Below are positions 33,858 through 43,306 of a stretch of 64,000 nucleotides of DNA, piece after piece. This DNA is from Chloroflexota bacterium. GTDB taxonomy: Bacteria; Chloroflexota; Dehalococcoidia; Bin125. The translations under genes were made by a program, and so were the position numbers. Location of the stretch: contig JAPOXK010000006.1 of the NCBI GenBank assembly GCA_026707145.1, positions 1-64,000 on the forward strand, in the 5' to 3' direction. Every line of letters starts with the position of its first letter. Positions within the stretch are counted from its first letter, which is position 1. The notes under the pieces were generated by a model. The model had not been told where the DNA came from and ran no database searches. It worked only from the letters and a program-made list of their open reading frames with translations.

Positions 33858-35525
33858 GTGAGCGAGACGATCTTGGTCGCGGTCGCCTGGCCCTATGCAA
33901 ACGGGCCGATTCATCACGGGCAGCTCGGCGGTGCCTACCTCCCCGCCGACATCTTTGCCCGCTACCACCGCACCAAGGGAAATCGCGTTCTCATGGTTTC
34001 CGGCTCAGATGCGCACGGTACGCCCGTAACCGTCCGCGCCGAGAACGAGAACCGTACGCCGGGCGAGGTCGTAGAGGAATACCACACCGGCTTCCTGGAG
34101 ACCTGGCAACGGATTGGGATCTCATTCGATCTCTTCACATCCACCGCCACCGCCAACCATGCCACCGTCTCGCAGGGCATTTTCCGCAGCCTGCTCAACG
34201 CGGGCTACCTCTACACGGCGGCGCAGACGCTCCACTTCGACGCCGAAGCCCAGCGCTTCCTTCCGGATCGCTACGTTGAGGGCGCCTGCCCGCACTGCGG
34301 CTACGACAAGGCACGGGGGGATCAATGCGACGATTGTGGCCGCCAACTCAACGCGGCGGACTTGATCGCTCCGCGGAGCAAGATCAGCGGCACTACCCCA
34401 GTGTTGCGCGAAAGTGAGCATTACTTCCTCAAGCTCTCGGCGCTGAGCGACCAACTTGAAGAGTGGCTCGGCCACGATAAGGAGCACTGGCGAAAGCATG
34501 TGCTGAATTTCAGCCTCGGCATGATCCGCGAAGGGCTCCACGACCGTCCCATCACCCGCGACATTGATTGGGGCGTGCCCGTCCCAGTCGATGGTTTCAC
34601 CCAGAAACGGATCTACGTCTGGTTCGAGGCGGTAATCGGCTACCTCTCCGCCGCCAAAGAGTGGGCGCAGCGCTCGGGCGATCCGGATGGCTGGCGCGAC
34701 TTCTGGCAGAACCCTGATGCCAAGTCGTACTACTTCATCGGCAAGGACAACGTCCCTTTCCACACGATCGTCTGGCCGGCCATGTTGATGGGCGTCGGCG
34801 GACTGGCCCTTCCCTACGACGTACCCGCCAACCAATACATCACCATGTCGGGGAGCAAGGCCAGCACAAGCCAAAACTGGGCCGTCTGGGTTCTCGATTA
34901 CCTATCACGCTATGACCCCGATCCGCTCCGCTACGCGCTCGCCTCACAGATGCCGGAGACCAGCGATAGCGACTTCAGTTGGTCGGAATTCTTACGGCGC
35001 AATAACGACGAACTGGTCGGCACCTGGGGCAACCTCGTCAACCGCGTCTTGACCTTCACCGCCCGGCATTTCGACGGTAAGGTGCCCGACCCGGGGCCCC
35101 TTGATGAAGAGGCACGAAGGCTACTGGACGCCACGCAGTCGGCACTGGACAGCGTCGATGCGTCACTCCACGCGGTGCATCTCCGGCAGGGCCTGCAAAC
35201 CGCCTTCGGACTGGCGCAAGAGGCGAACCGCTACCTCGACGCTACGGCGCCCTGGCGCACGATCGCTTCGGACCGGCAGGCGGCCGCCCGATCGCTGTAT
35301 ACGGCGCTCAACGTCATCGCAGGGTTGCGCACCGTGCTGTACCCCTACCTGCCGTTCACCTGCACGGTGCTGCACGGATACCTCGGGGCACAAGGCACCG
35401 TAGAGGAGGCTGGCTGGCGCCTCGCTGCGCTCACGCCAGGAGCCAAGCTGGGCGACCCGCAGCCACTGTTTCGCAAGCTCGATCCGAGCATCATCGAGGA
35501 AGAGGAAGCGCGGCTAGGCGCATGA
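33858..35525 (+). CDS. metG: methionyl-tRNA synthetase
   Basis: 555-aa class I synthetase. The HIGH motif is PIHHGQL in VAWPYANGPIHHGQLGGAYLPAD, the KMSKS motif is MSGSKAS, and the zinc knuckle is present as CPHCGYDK...CDDCGRQL. The DNVPFHTIVWPAML block and the helical anticodon-binding domain follow. There is no C-terminal tRNA-binding (EMAP-like) appendage. The GTG at 33858 begins SETILVAVAWPY; an open frame reaches back into rsmI but is not conserved. Its stop overlaps the tatD start, and metG-tatD-prenyl synthase form a coupled trio. Confidence 0.94.
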   Translation: MSETILVAVAWPYANGPIHHGQLGGAYLPADIFARYHRTKGNRVLMVSGSDAHGTPVTVRAENENRTPGEVVEEYHTGFLETWQRIGISFDLFTSTATANHATVSQGIFRSLLNAGYLYTAAQTLHFDAEAQRFLPDRYVEGACPHCGYDKARGDQCDDCGRQLNAADLIAPRSKISGTTPVLRESEHYFLKLSALSDQLEEWLGHDKEHWRKHVLNFSLGMIREGLHDRPITRDIDWGVPVPVDGFTQKRIYVWFEAVIGYLSAAKEWAQRSGDPDGWRDFWQNPDAKSYYFIGKDNVPFHTIVWPAMLMGVGGLALPYDVPANQYITMSGSKASTSQNWAVWVLDYLSRYDPDPLRYALASQMPETSDSDFSWSEFLRRNNDELVGTWGNLVNRVLTFTARHFDGKVPDPGPLDEEARRLLDATQSALDSVDASLHAVHLRQGLQTAFGLAQEANRYLDATAPWRTIASDRQAAARSLYTALNVIAGLRTVLYPYLPFTCTVLHGYLGAQGTVEEAGWRLAALTPGAKLGDPQPLFRKLDPSIIEEEEARLGA

Positions 35526-36337
35526 GCGGCCTCATCGACACACACGCCCATCTCCACGATCGCGCTTTCGATTCGGACCGGGCCTCCGTGCTCGCCCGCG
35601 CCCGCGCGGCCGGCCTTGCAGCGATCGTCACCGTCGGCACGGACCGAGTCGAGAGCGAAGCCGCCGTTGCGCTGGCCGAAGCCGAATCCGATGTCTTCGC
35701 CACGGTCGGCCTGCACCCCCACGATGCCAAGGATTGGGACACGCACTTGCGCGAGCGACTCGTCGCCCTGGCCCGGCGCGATGTCGTCGTGGCGATCGGT
35801 GAGATAGGGCTGGACTACTTTCGTCTCCTCTCGCCCCAGGACGCCCAGCAGCGCGCCTTCCACGAGCAGCTGGCAACCGCGAATGCACTGCACTTGCCCG
35901 TGGTGGTGCACGTACGCGCAGCGGACGAACCTGCCGCGTCCATCCTGGCAGAATGGGCGCCCAGCGCCACTTGCGGCCACCCGTTGGGCGTGTTGCATTG
36001 CTTCGCCGGCGATACAGCCCTCGCGATGCGCTACATCCAACTGGGGTTCCTCATCTCGATCGCCGGGCCCGTCACCTACCCCAAAAGCGATCGGACCCGC
36101 TCGGTAGCGACAGCCATCCCGCTGGAGTCTTTGGTTGTCGAGACCGACGCACCCCATCTCCCACCCCAACGCTGGCGAGGACAACGCAATGAGCCCGAGT
36201 GCATCTTTGAGACGGCTCGCTACATCGCGAAGTTGCGCGGAATCGACGGCGACGAATTGCTCACTATCTGCGGCGAAAATGCACGACGGCTCTTCCGTTT
36301 GCCCGCTGCATCCTCCACCGGCGGAATACCCGCATGA
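35522..36337 (+). CDS. tatD: TatD family metal-dependent DNase
   Basis: 271-aa TIM-barrel hydrolase with the metal-binding DTHAHLHD (HxH), the Glu of AIGEIGLDYF, VVVHVRAADE, GVLHCFAGD and VVETDAPHLPP motifs, all expected metal or catalytic residues. Family members are 3'-5' exonucleases or deoxyribonucleases that act in DNA repair and turnover. It overlaps metG and the next gene by ATGA at both ends, so the three are translated together; the metG-tatD pairing is common in bacteria. Confidence 0.93.
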   Translation: MSGLIDTHAHLHDRAFDSDRASVLARARAAGLAAIVTVGTDRVESEAAVALAEAESDVFATVGLHPHDAKDWDTHLRERLVALARRDVVVAIGEIGLDYFRLLSPQDAQQRAFHEQLATANALHLPVVVHVRAADEPAASILAEWAPSATCGHPLGVLHCFAGDTALAMRYIQLGFLISIAGPVTYPKSDRTRSVATAIPLESLVVETDAPHLPPQRWRGQRNEPECIFETARYIAKLRGIDGDELLTICGENARRLFRLPAASSTGGIPA

Positions 36338-37314
36338 CAAGCGTTCCGGCGCTTTATGGACCAGTCGCCGAAGATCTCGCCCGCGTCGAAGAGACGCTCA
36401 CTTCGGTAGCGACCGCTGATTACGCGCCCCTGACGGAGATGCTTCAACACGTCCTCCAACGGGGCGGTAAGCGCTTGCGCCCGGCGATCGCGCTCTTGGC
36501 CGGGGGGTTTGGAACGTACGACAGCGACCGGCAGGTGCCGCTGGCCGCTTCGATCGAGCTGTTGCACACAGCGACGCTCGTCCACGACGACGTAATCGAC
36601 ACCGCCGATACGCGGCGCGGTCGTCCGACCGCTAACTCCAACTATGACAACGCCGCCAGCGTCATGCTGGGCGACTACATGTTCGCGCACGCTGCGGAGC
36701 TCGTGGCGCGCACCGACGATATCCGGGTCGTCCGTCTCTTCGCCGAGACCCTCATGGTCATGGCCAAAGGCGAGCTGAGCCAAGATATCAGCGCTTACGA
36801 CATGGCAGCCGGGAACCTGCGCGACTACTACGAGCGCATCGACGGCAAAACTGCTTCCCTCTTCGCCACAGCCGGCACCGGAGGCGCGATGCTGGCTCAA
36901 GCCGACGAAAGGGTCGTCTGCGCGCTGCGCTCGTACGGTCACTCCGTGGGCATGGCCTTCCAAATCGTGGACGACATCCTCGACTTCACCAGCGACGCCG
37001 AGACGCTGGGCAAACCTGTCGGGGGGGACTTACTAGCCGGCACGCTCACGCTGCCCGCGATCTTACTGATGGAAGCGAACCCGAAAGACAACCCGGTGCG
37101 ACGGCTGTTCGTCACGGAAGATCCTGATTCTCGCGCCCAACAGCTCCAAGCAGTGCTGCAGGCGATCGCGGACGCCGACATCCTCGGCCGCTCAAACGCC
37201 ATTGCGCTGGAGTGGCGCGACGCGGCCCTGCGCGCACTGGAGCCCTTGCCAAACGGATCTCACCGGCGAGCGCTGGAGGACATCGCCGCATTCATTACCG
37301 GCCGGAGCTTCTAA
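36334..37314 (+). CDS. polyprenyl diphosphate synthase (trans-isoprenyl transferase)
   Basis: 326-aa all-helical prenyltransferase. The first Asp-rich motif is HDDVIDTADTRRGRPT and the second is QIVDDILDFTSD; GGKRLRP, with the isopentenyl-PP-binding residues, is also intact. It condenses IPP with an allylic diphosphate to a chain whose length cannot be read with certainty. The small residues before the first Asp-rich motif suggest a medium or long product (C30-C50), as for a quinone side chain. It is coupled to tatD. It supplies isoprenoid, but there is no evidence that it belongs to the sterol genes 14 kb away. Confidence 0.9.
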   Translation: MTSVPALYGPVAEDLARVEETLTSVATADYAPLTEMLQHVLQRGGKRLRPAIALLAGGFGTYDSDRQVPLAASIELLHTATLVHDDVIDTADTRRGRPTANSNYDNAASVMLGDYMFAHAAELVARTDDIRVVRLFAETLMVMAKGELSQDISAYDMAAGNLRDYYERIDGKTASLFATAGTGGAMLAQADERVVCALRSYGHSVGMAFQIVDDILDFTSDAETLGKPVGGDLLAGTLTLPAILLMEANPKDNPVRRLFVTEDPDSRAQQLQAVLQAIADADILGRSNAIALEWRDAALRALEPLPNGSHRRALEDIAAFITGRSF

Positions 37315-37339
37315 AGAGAGAGGGGCAGCCGCTTGAGCG

Positions 37340-37780
37340 CTAGCTCTTGCGAAAGCCTTTCCTCTTCACCAACTCGCCGCGCTTATCCTTCCAGTGCCAT
37401 TTATTCTCAAGTTCAGCGCGACGTCTTTCGCGCTTCGCGCGGCGTTCCTCTCGACGCTTATCCACCGTATCGACAAAATCCTGCTTGGACACCGGCGGCG
37501 TCTGGTTCCCCTTTTTCGCCTCGATCTCGGGGTGGGTATAGGGATCACCGCCGCGCGATAGCTGTGACACCTCTTTACCCATATGCCAGTAAGTGCCTTT
37601 ATCAGGGATCTTGCGGGGGAAACCGCCGCGCATGATGAAGGCATTGAAGGTTGACGGCATGACACGCTGGGCATCCTCGTCGCAGAGCGGACACGAACCC
37701 GGCTCATCGGCTTCGCGCATCGTTCGAACCAACTCGAAGATGCCGTCGCAGGGCTCGCAGTAATACTCATACACCGGCAT
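37340..37780 (-). CDS. FmdB family zinc-ribbon protein
   Basis: 146-aa protein with an N-terminal CxxC zinc ribbon: PVYEYYCEPCDGIFE followed by CPLCDEDAQRVMPS, the FmdB_CxxC_CxxC signature. The C-terminal half is a highly charged helix (KRREERRAKRERRRAE), longer than in minimal FmdB proteins of 70-110 aa. The family was first linked to formamidase gene regulation, but its molecular role is unclear. It lies 2 nt before recO on the same strand and is convergent with the prenyl synthase gene. Confidence 0.85.
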   Translation of the reverse strand: MPVYEYYCEPCDGIFELVRTMREADEPGSCPLCDEDAQRVMPSTFNAFIMRGGFPRKIPDKGTYWHMGKEVSQLSRGGDPYTHPEIEAKKGNQTPPVSKQDFVDTVDKRREERRAKRERRRAELENKWHWKDKRGELVKRKGFRKS

Positions 37781-37782
37781 CG

Positions 37783-38568
37783 CTAACGCCCTCCGCTCCG
37801 TTGGGCTGCAACCGGGCTGGTCGCACGCACAGCATCGACGAACTCTCGGGCCTTCACCTCTTGGTCCAGCGCCGTCTGAACGGCCTGCCGGAGGTGCGTC
37901 TCCAACTCTCGACCCAACACCGCATCGACGCGAACGCGAGCCACTTCAGCGAAGGGTCTGCGTTGCATGTAGCGTAACAGCTTGAACGCGGCCCCGGACA
38001 AGGGCCGGCTCCCGGGCGCTTCGCAGCAGCCCGGACAGACCACGCCGCCCGCGAGTGCGGCGAAGCCGTTGCCCTCGGGCGCCAGTTCAGCATCGCAGCG
38101 GACGCATCGCTCCAGATTGGGCTGGTAGCCCTGCTCCATCAGCAGCCGCATCTCAAACCAACGTACCGCGAGGTCCAGTGCCTCGGTCGCGCCGAGACGC
38201 TCGATGGTGTCGACCAGCAAGCGGTAAAGCCCGCCGACATCGGGAGCCGCATCCGTCATGCGATCGACGAGTTCCGCCACGTACAACGCCTGGCTGAGAC
38301 GCTCGATCTCTTCACGCAGCGGCGCGAAGCTGTCCAACGCTTGCGCTTGCGTGATGGTATCCAGCGATCGCCCCTTCGCCAGCAGCAGGGATACTCGCGT
38401 CAATGGCTCCAGATGCCCCGCCAGCTTGCTCCGGGGACGGCGTACGCCCTTCGCGACCGCCTCAATGCGCCCGAGGTTGGGCGTAAACAACACGCAGATC
38501 TTATCGGCATCGCCCAGGCGCCGCTGACGGAGGACGACGGCTTCGGTTCGGTAGATGCGAAACGCCAC
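37783..38568 (-). CDS. recO: DNA repair protein RecO
   Basis: 261-aa RecFOR mediator that helps load RecA on SSB-coated DNA. The N-terminal OB fold (YRTEAVVLRQRRLGDADKICVLFTPNLGRIEAVAKGVRRPRSKLAGHLEPLT) is canonical, the helical middle follows, and the C-terminal zinc finger has CVRC...CPGC. It lies 2 nt after recR on the same strand, and both partners of the RecOR complex are therefore in one operon with ybaB and dnaX upstream. Confidence 0.93.
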   Translation of the reverse strand: MAFRIYRTEAVVLRQRRLGDADKICVLFTPNLGRIEAVAKGVRRPRSKLAGHLEPLTRVSLLLAKGRSLDTITQAQALDSFAPLREEIERLSQALYVAELVDRMTDAAPDVGGLYRLLVDTIERLGATEALDLAVRWFEMRLLMEQGYQPNLERCVRCDAELAPEGNGFAALAGGVVCPGCCEAPGSRPLSGAAFKLLRYMQRRPFAEVARVRVDAVLGRELETHLRQAVQTALDQEVKAREFVDAVRATSPVAAQRSGGR

Positions 38569-38570
38569 CG

Positions 38571-39221
38571 CTACCGCTCCCCGCCTTCGACTGCGGCCCT
38601 CTCCTCCGTCTCAACCGGCACCCGCTGCCGCAGCGCTCGACCTAGCGTGACCTCGTCCGCATACTCTACGTCCGCGCCGACGGGCAGTCCGCGCGCGATA
38701 CGCGTGATCGCCACCCCGGACGGCTGGAGCAAGCGCACGAGATAGCTTGCCGTCGCGTCGCCCTCCATCGTAGCGTTTGTCGCCAAGATCACTTCCCGCA
38801 CGCCCCCGTGGCTCACCCGCTCGACGAGCTCCCGGATCTTGATCTTGTCGGGGCCCACTCCGTCCATCGGACTAAGAGCGCCGTGCAACACGTGGTAGAG
38901 GCCCGTGTAGACGCCCGCTCGCTCCACCGCCAGGGTGTCCAGCGGCTCTTCGACCACACAGATCAGTCCCTGGTCCCGCGCCCCATCGGAGCAGAGATCG
39001 CAGGGGTCCTGCTCCGTCACGTTCTGGCAGCGGCCGCAGAGGCGGACCCGATCCTTGACATCGACCAGCGCAATCGCCAGGGCCTCCGCCTCTGCTCGCG
39101 GGGCGCGCAGGACGTGATAAGCCAAGCGCTGCGCGCTCTTCGGCCCAATGCCAGGCAACCGGTGGAATGCTTCGATCAGGCGCGCCACCGGCGGCGCCGT
39201 GACCAGCGGCCTGCCGTTCAC
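38571..39221 (-). CDS. recR: recombination mediator RecR
   Basis: 216-aa protein with the helix-hairpin-helix region FHRLPGIGPKSAQRLAYHVL, a zinc finger of four Cys (CGRCQNVTEQDPCDLC) and the Toprim fold (ICVVEEPLDTLAVERAGVYTGLYHVLHG...). It forms a ring with RecO to load RecA. Length is about 15 residues beyond the usual 200, from a charged C-terminal tail. It follows ybaB by 3 nt; the dnaX-ybaB-recR order is a widely conserved bacterial cluster. Confidence 0.95.
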   Translation of the reverse strand: MNGRPLVTAPPVARLIEAFHRLPGIGPKSAQRLAYHVLRAPRAEAEALAIALVDVKDRVRLCGRCQNVTEQDPCDLCSDGARDQGLICVVEEPLDTLAVERAGVYTGLYHVLHGALSPMDGVGPDKIKIRELVERVSHGGVREVILATNATMEGDATASYLVRLLQPSGVAITRIARGLPVGADVEYADEVTLGRALRQRVPVETEERAAVEGGER

Positions 39222-39224
39222 TGC

Positions 39225-39596
39225 CTACGTCAGCCCTGGCAGCGAGAGGCCGTCCGTGAAGCCCGCCATGCGGTCGGCTTGCTTCGCCGCAAGCTTATCG
39301 ACCGCATCATTCACCGCCGCGATGATCAGATCCTGCACCATCTCGGGATCATCAGGGTCTAGGATCTCCGGATCGACGCGCACGGCCTTGAGTTTGTGCG
39401 CGCCGGTCATTTCGACGGTGAGCGCCCCCCCGCCCGCGCTCGCCTCGACTGTCGCCTCCTTCAGCTCTCCCTGCGCCTGGGCAATCTGTGCTTGCAGCTC
39501 TTGCGCGCGACGCAGCACGTCTGGAGACATGCCGCCCCCCGCCCCCTTCGGTCCGCGCTTAGGCTGCCGGAACATTCCACCGCGAGACTTCGCCAA
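39225..39596 (-). CDS. ybaB: YbaB/EbfC family nucleoid-associated protein
   Basis: 123-aa DNA-binding protein of the YbaB/EbfC family. The core (QELQAQIAQAQGELKEATVEASAGGGALTVEMTGAHKLKAVRVDPEIL...DLIIAAVNDA) has the expected helix-strand-helix layout that forms tweezer-like dimers. The N terminus (about 1-28) is Gly/Pro/Lys-rich and flexible. It sits between dnaX and recR as in most bacteria. Confidence 0.93.
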   Translation of the reverse strand: MAKSRGGMFRQPKRGPKGAGGGMSPDVLRRAQELQAQIAQAQGELKEATVEASAGGGALTVEMTGAHKLKAVRVDPEILDPDDPEMVQDLIIAAVNDAVDKLAAKQADRMAGFTDGLSLPGLT

Positions 39597-39611
39597 ATCG
39601 CGCTCCGCTCT

Positions 39612-41249
39612 TTAGCCTTCCGTCTTGCTTATCACACGTGCACCCAGCCGCTCCGCCTCTTCTACCAGTGCACTATGCTTCGTCGGCTCAGCGTCGTCGG
39701 CCACAGTGCAGCGGATTGTCATCGGCCGACCAACGATTTCGCTCGCCACCGCAGCCACCACGTCACGGCCCGCTTCGACCTTACCCTTGTGGATCTTCAC
39801 GTAGTTAGGGAAGAAACCAAGCGTGAGTGTGTCATCGCTCACCTCGGTGATCCGACAAGAAGAATTGAGCCAGGCGGCCAGCGCGCCGTCTCCGCGCGCT
39901 TTGACCCCCTGCCGAATCGCGCGCAGCATCTCCTCCTGCGGCGACAGTTCTCGACGACGAGGCGGCGACGGGGGAGCAGGGGACTCCGTCGCCGGCGCCG
40001 TCCCAGCGGCTGGCCTGGCCGGAGGCGCCACGGCTCGCTGGGCAGGCGTACGCGCGGGGGAAAGCTTCGGCTTTCCTTCGCCACGCCGTTGGTCTCGCCC
40101 GCGACCGGCGCTGCCAGACGGCCGGGTACGGCGTTCGGGTGGAGCGGCAGGCCCGGCGACGGCCGGCGGCGCTTGCCTCTCAAGCGCCACGTCCGCCATC
40201 GCCAGCTCAAGTGGGAGCGACGTATACGGGTCACTCTGCATATCAGCACTGCCAAACGCTTGCAACGCAGCCACGGTGGTCGAAGGCTCCACTCCATCCA
40301 CCAGCCCTCGCAACGCGGCGAGTTCGGGTTCGCTGAGAGCGAGTCCCGCCGCGGCACCGCTTTGCAGAAGCAAGGCCTGCCGGAGATGCGTCACGACCTG
40401 CTTGGTGAAGCGCGCCATGTCAACGGCGTCGTCCTGCACTGCCGCGAGCACACCGATTCCCTCGTTGAGATCTTTCTGCAAGGCGGCCCGCGCCACCTCC
40501 ATCGCACGGGAATCGGCGCTCAGGCCCAGCGTCGCCACCGTGTTCTCCACGCTGATCTGGTTCCCGTAGGAGGAGGCAGCTTGGTCGAGCAGGTTCACGG
40601 CGTCGCGCAGTGACCCGGTCGCCTCACGTGCGATCAAGTCCAGCGCCTCATCAGGAATCGTGTAGCCCTCCGCCTCAGCGATCGCGCGGAGGCGCCCGCG
40701 GATCTCCATCACCCCGACGCGCCGAAAGTCGAAGCGCTGACAGCGACTCACGATCGTGGCTTTGAGGCTCTGCGGATCGGTCGTCGCCAGCACGAACAGC
40801 ACGTGCGGCGGCGGCTCTTCCAACGTCTTGAGCAACGCGTCCGCAGCGGCGTCCGTAAGCTGGTGCACCTCATCGATCAAGTACACCTTCACTGCGACGG
40901 CGCCGGGCGCATAGTTCGCGCGCTCGCGCAAATCGCGGATATTGTCGATGCCACGGTTACTGGCAGCGTCGATCTCGACGAGATCCAGCGCGCGCCCCTC
41001 ATCAATGAGGCGACAGTTTTCGCAACGATCGCAAGGATCGCCGTCTTCCGGACGAGTGCAGTTGACGGCCTTCGCGAAGATCCTTCCTGTACTGGTCTTA
41101 CCGGTGCCACGCGGGCCCGAGAAGAGGTAGGCGTGAGCCGGTTTGCCCTGCGCCACCGCGTTGCGCAGCGTGCGAACGATGGGGTCTTGGCCCACCAGAT
41201 CGGCGAACCGCCGAGGGCGCCATTTGCGGTAGAGCACCGCTTCCGTCAC
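39612..41249 (-). CDS. dnaX: DNA polymerase III subunit gamma/tau
   Basis: 545-aa clamp-loader ATPase. Visible are Walker A GPRGTGKTSTGRIF, the zinc module CTRPEDGDPCDRCENC, Walker B/DE VYLIDEVHQL and the sensor SRC (IVSRCQRFDF). A Pro/Ala-rich linker (about 375-440) leads to a short C-terminal domain. No classical A-rich frameshift site that would make a separate gamma form is visible. The GTG start is preceded by AAGGGG and by a TATAAT promoter at 41288-41293. It heads the dnaX-ybaB-recR-recO-fmdB run. Confidence 0.94.
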   Translation of the reverse strand: MTEAVLYRKWRPRRFADLVGQDPIVRTLRNAVAQGKPAHAYLFSGPRGTGKTSTGRIFAKAVNCTRPEDGDPCDRCENCRLIDEGRALDLVEIDAASNRGIDNIRDLRERANYAPGAVAVKVYLIDEVHQLTDAAADALLKTLEEPPPHVLFVLATTDPQSLKATIVSRCQRFDFRRVGVMEIRGRLRAIAEAEGYTIPDEALDLIAREATGSLRDAVNLLDQAASSYGNQISVENTVATLGLSADSRAMEVARAALQKDLNEGIGVLAAVQDDAVDMARFTKQVVTHLRQALLLQSGAAAGLALSEPELAALRGLVDGVEPSTTVAALQAFGSADMQSDPYTSLPLELAMADVALERQAPPAVAGPAAPPERRTRPSGSAGRGRDQRRGEGKPKLSPARTPAQRAVAPPARPAAGTAPATESPAPPSPPRRRELSPQEEMLRAIRQGVKARGDGALAAWLNSSCRITEVSDDTLTLGFFPNYVKIHKGKVEAGRDVVAAVASEIVGRPMTIRCTVADDAEPTKHSALVEEAERLGARVISKTEG

Positions 41250-41287
41250 GACAACCCCTTCGTCCGACCGACCTGGAAGCGCGACTC

Positions 41288-41293
41288 ATTATA
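41288..41293 (-). promoter_or_regulatory. dnaX: promoter -10 (TATAAT) of dnaX
   Basis: Perfect TATAAT on the minus strand, 38 nt upstream of the dnaX GTG. No clear -35 is seen, so the start may rely on the strong -10. The predicted 5' leader of about 30 nt contains the ribosome site. Confidence 0.55.
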
Positions 41294-41355
41294 TCGAGAT
41301 ATCGCAGCTCGCCATCACTGGCCTGCCACAGCGCCGCTTGGTTATCGCACCTTGC

Positions 41356-41865
41356 TCACCGCGCCGCCCCCGAACGACCAATGCGCTCCAGCGCGACGCG
41401 CTCCATCTCGCGCATGGCCGCATCGTCGCGCCGCGTAGCGTGATCCACTCCAAGCAAGTGGAGGATCCCGTGCACGACCAGCAGCGCCAACTCGTCCTCT
41501 AGAAGGACGCCCCGCGCTCGCGCGCCGCGCGCCGCTACCGGCAGTGCGATCACAACCGCGCCCAGCTCCTCCACGCCATCCGGCCCCCGCACCCCCTCGA
41601 AACGGGTCTCGAACGCGAGTACGTCAGTGGGCTCGTCCAGTCCAAGGTAGTCGCGGTTCAGACGCCGGACGCTTTCCGTGTCTGTGACGGTGATCGCCAC
41701 CGCTCGAGCCAGGCGCAGCCGCCGTGAGCAGAGGGTGCCCACGGCAGCATCTCGCAACAGGCTCGCATCAACGCGGCGGCGGTATCTTTGGTCTACCGCA
41801 ACGCTGATCCGGTGCGGGACGAGGCGCCTTTCACCATTAGTCAACGAAGATGGTGACCGCCTCAT
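41356..41865 (-). CDS. ybeY: endoribonuclease YbeY (rRNA maturation)
   Basis: 169-aa UPF0054 metalloprotein with the zinc motif HGILHLLGVDH (HxxxHxxxxxH) and the preceding RLNRDYLGLDEPTDVLAFE block. It acts in 16S 3'-end maturation and ribosome quality control. Its 5' end overlaps the end of nuoN: the ATG at 41865 overlaps by 29 nt, while an alternative TTG at 41844 overlaps almost exactly at the stop codon. It is the last gene before dnaX on this strand and may be co-transcribed with the nuo operon. Confidence 0.92.
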   Translation of the reverse strand: MRRSPSSLTNGERRLVPHRISVAVDQRYRRRVDASLLRDAAVGTLCSRRLRLARAVAITVTDTESVRRLNRDYLGLDEPTDVLAFETRFEGVRGPDGVEELGAVVIALPVAARGARARGVLLEDELALLVVHGILHLLGVDHATRRDDAAMREMERVALERIGRSGAAR

Positions 41866-43306
41866 TGGCAACATCGATGAGCAGCGAAGGCGCCAGCCCG
41901 ATCACCAGCACGCCCGCACTCGTCAGACCCAGCGTCAGGGCAAGCGGTGCGTTGGGGCGCCAGCGCGCGGGCATCTCGACGGTGGGCGCAGCCTCGTCGA
42001 CGAACATCGCCTTCACCGGGCGGAGATAGTAGACGGCACTGATCACGGAGTTCACGACCCCGACCACGGCCAGCCAAGCCAAATCGCTCTGGACTGCAGC
42101 GTCAAACAGGTAGACTTTACCGAAGAAGCCTGCGGTCGGCGGAAAGCCCGTGAGGGAGATCAGGCTGAAGGCAAGCAAGGCCCCGAGCAACGGCGCACGC
42201 TTCCCCAGCCCGCGATAGGCATCGATCTCGCACGACCCGATCCGATTGAAGACCGCGATCACAACCAGGAACGCGGTCAGGTTGGTGACGGCGTATCCCG
42301 CCAAGTAGAACAGAATTCCCCCTGATCCCAGAGAAATCGAGCGGTCCGCCGTGATCGCCGCGAGACCGATCAAGATCGTGCCCGCCTGTGCGATGGACGA
42401 GTAGCCCAACATTCGTTTGAGGTCCGCCTGCTGAATCGCCAGGATGTTGCCCACGAACATCGAGAGCACCGCCAGCACGGCGAAGATCGTCGACCAGTGA
42501 GCGCTGAGCAGCTCGGCGCCGAGCGCTTCCAGAAATACGCGTATCAGAATGGCGAAAGCGGCCGCCTTGGAGGCCACGGAGAGATAGGCCGCAATAGGCG
42601 TGGGGCCGCCTTGGTATACATCGGGCACCCACATCTGGAACGGCACGATGGCTGCTTTGAATCCGAAGCCCACGATCAGGAACACCATCGCGAGCAGCAG
42701 CGCCTCGATAACCCCGCTGTCGCCATCGGCGACGTATTCGGCGATGGCGCTCAGATTGGTCGATCCACTCAGCCCCAACAGGATCGCCATCCCGTAGAGC
42801 AAGATCGCAGAGGCGATCGCCCCAAGCAGCAGATATTTCAGCCCCGCCTCACTGGAGAGACGATCCTTATGAAAGCCGACCAGGATGTACTGCGAGATGC
42901 TGGTCAGCTCCAGGGCCACGAAGATCCCGATCAGGTCCCGCGTCCCCGCCAAGAGCATCAAGCCGGCCGTACTGAACAACAGCAGGGCAAGGTACTCGCC
43001 CTGGCGCGACGGGAAGCGAGCCAGCGCGTCCCACGACGCCGCGATCACCGCCAAGGCCACGCCACCCAGCAAGAACTGGAAGAAGAGCGCGAACTGATCA
43101 AAGACCAACACCTCGTCGAACGCGGTGCGCCCGACTTTGCCATCGGCGAGAAGAATGGCGCTGTAAGCCACAGCGCCGAGCACAGCTGTCATGGCAGTGG
43201 CGACGAGCACCCGGCGATCGCGCACAACCAATTCCGCCACCAGCAACATGCCGCCGACGCACATCAAAACGAGTTGCGGCCCGAAGAGGTTGACTTCACC
43301 GAGCAT
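41837..43306 (-). CDS. nuoN: NADH-quinone oxidoreductase subunit N
   Basis: 489-aa antiporter-like membrane subunit of complex I with about 14 helices. The Mrp-type core is seen in LGYSSIAQAGTILIG, GFKAAIVPFQMWVPDVYQGGPTPIAAYLSVASKAAAFA (with the conserved Lys of the proton channel) and SLTGFPPTAGFFGKVYLF. It pumps protons with NuoL and NuoM. Its ATG overlaps the nuoM stop (TGATG). It is the last nuo gene. Confidence 0.95.
   Translation of the reverse strand: MLGEVNLFGPQLVLMCVGGMLLVAELVVRDRRVLVATAMTAVLGAVAYSAILLADGKVGRTAFDEVLVFDQFALFFQFLLGGVALAVIAASWDALARFPSRQGEYLALLLFSTAGLMLLAGTRDLIGIFVALELTSISQYILVGFHKDRLSSEAGLKYLLLGAIASAILLYGMAILLGLSGSTNLSAIAEYVADGDSGVIEALLLAMVFLIVGFGFKAAIVPFQMWVPDVYQGGPTPIAAYLSVASKAAAFAILIRVFLEALGAELLSAHWSTIFAVLAVLSMFVGNILAIQQADLKRMLGYSSIAQAGTILIGLAAITADRSISLGSGGILFYLAGYAVTNLTAFLVVIAVFNRIGSCEIDAYRGLGKRAPLLGALLAFSLISLTGFPPTAGFFGKVYLFDAAVQSDLAWLAVVGVVNSVISAVYYLRPVKAMFVDEAAPTVEMPARWRPNAPLALTLGLTSAGVLVIGLAPSLLIDVANEAVTIFVD

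Noticed and set aside
36334-37314. Polyprenyl synthase as part of the sterol island
   Set aside because: It is coupled to metG and tatD, 14 kb from the sterol genes, and its motifs fit quinone side-chain synthesis as well as anything else.
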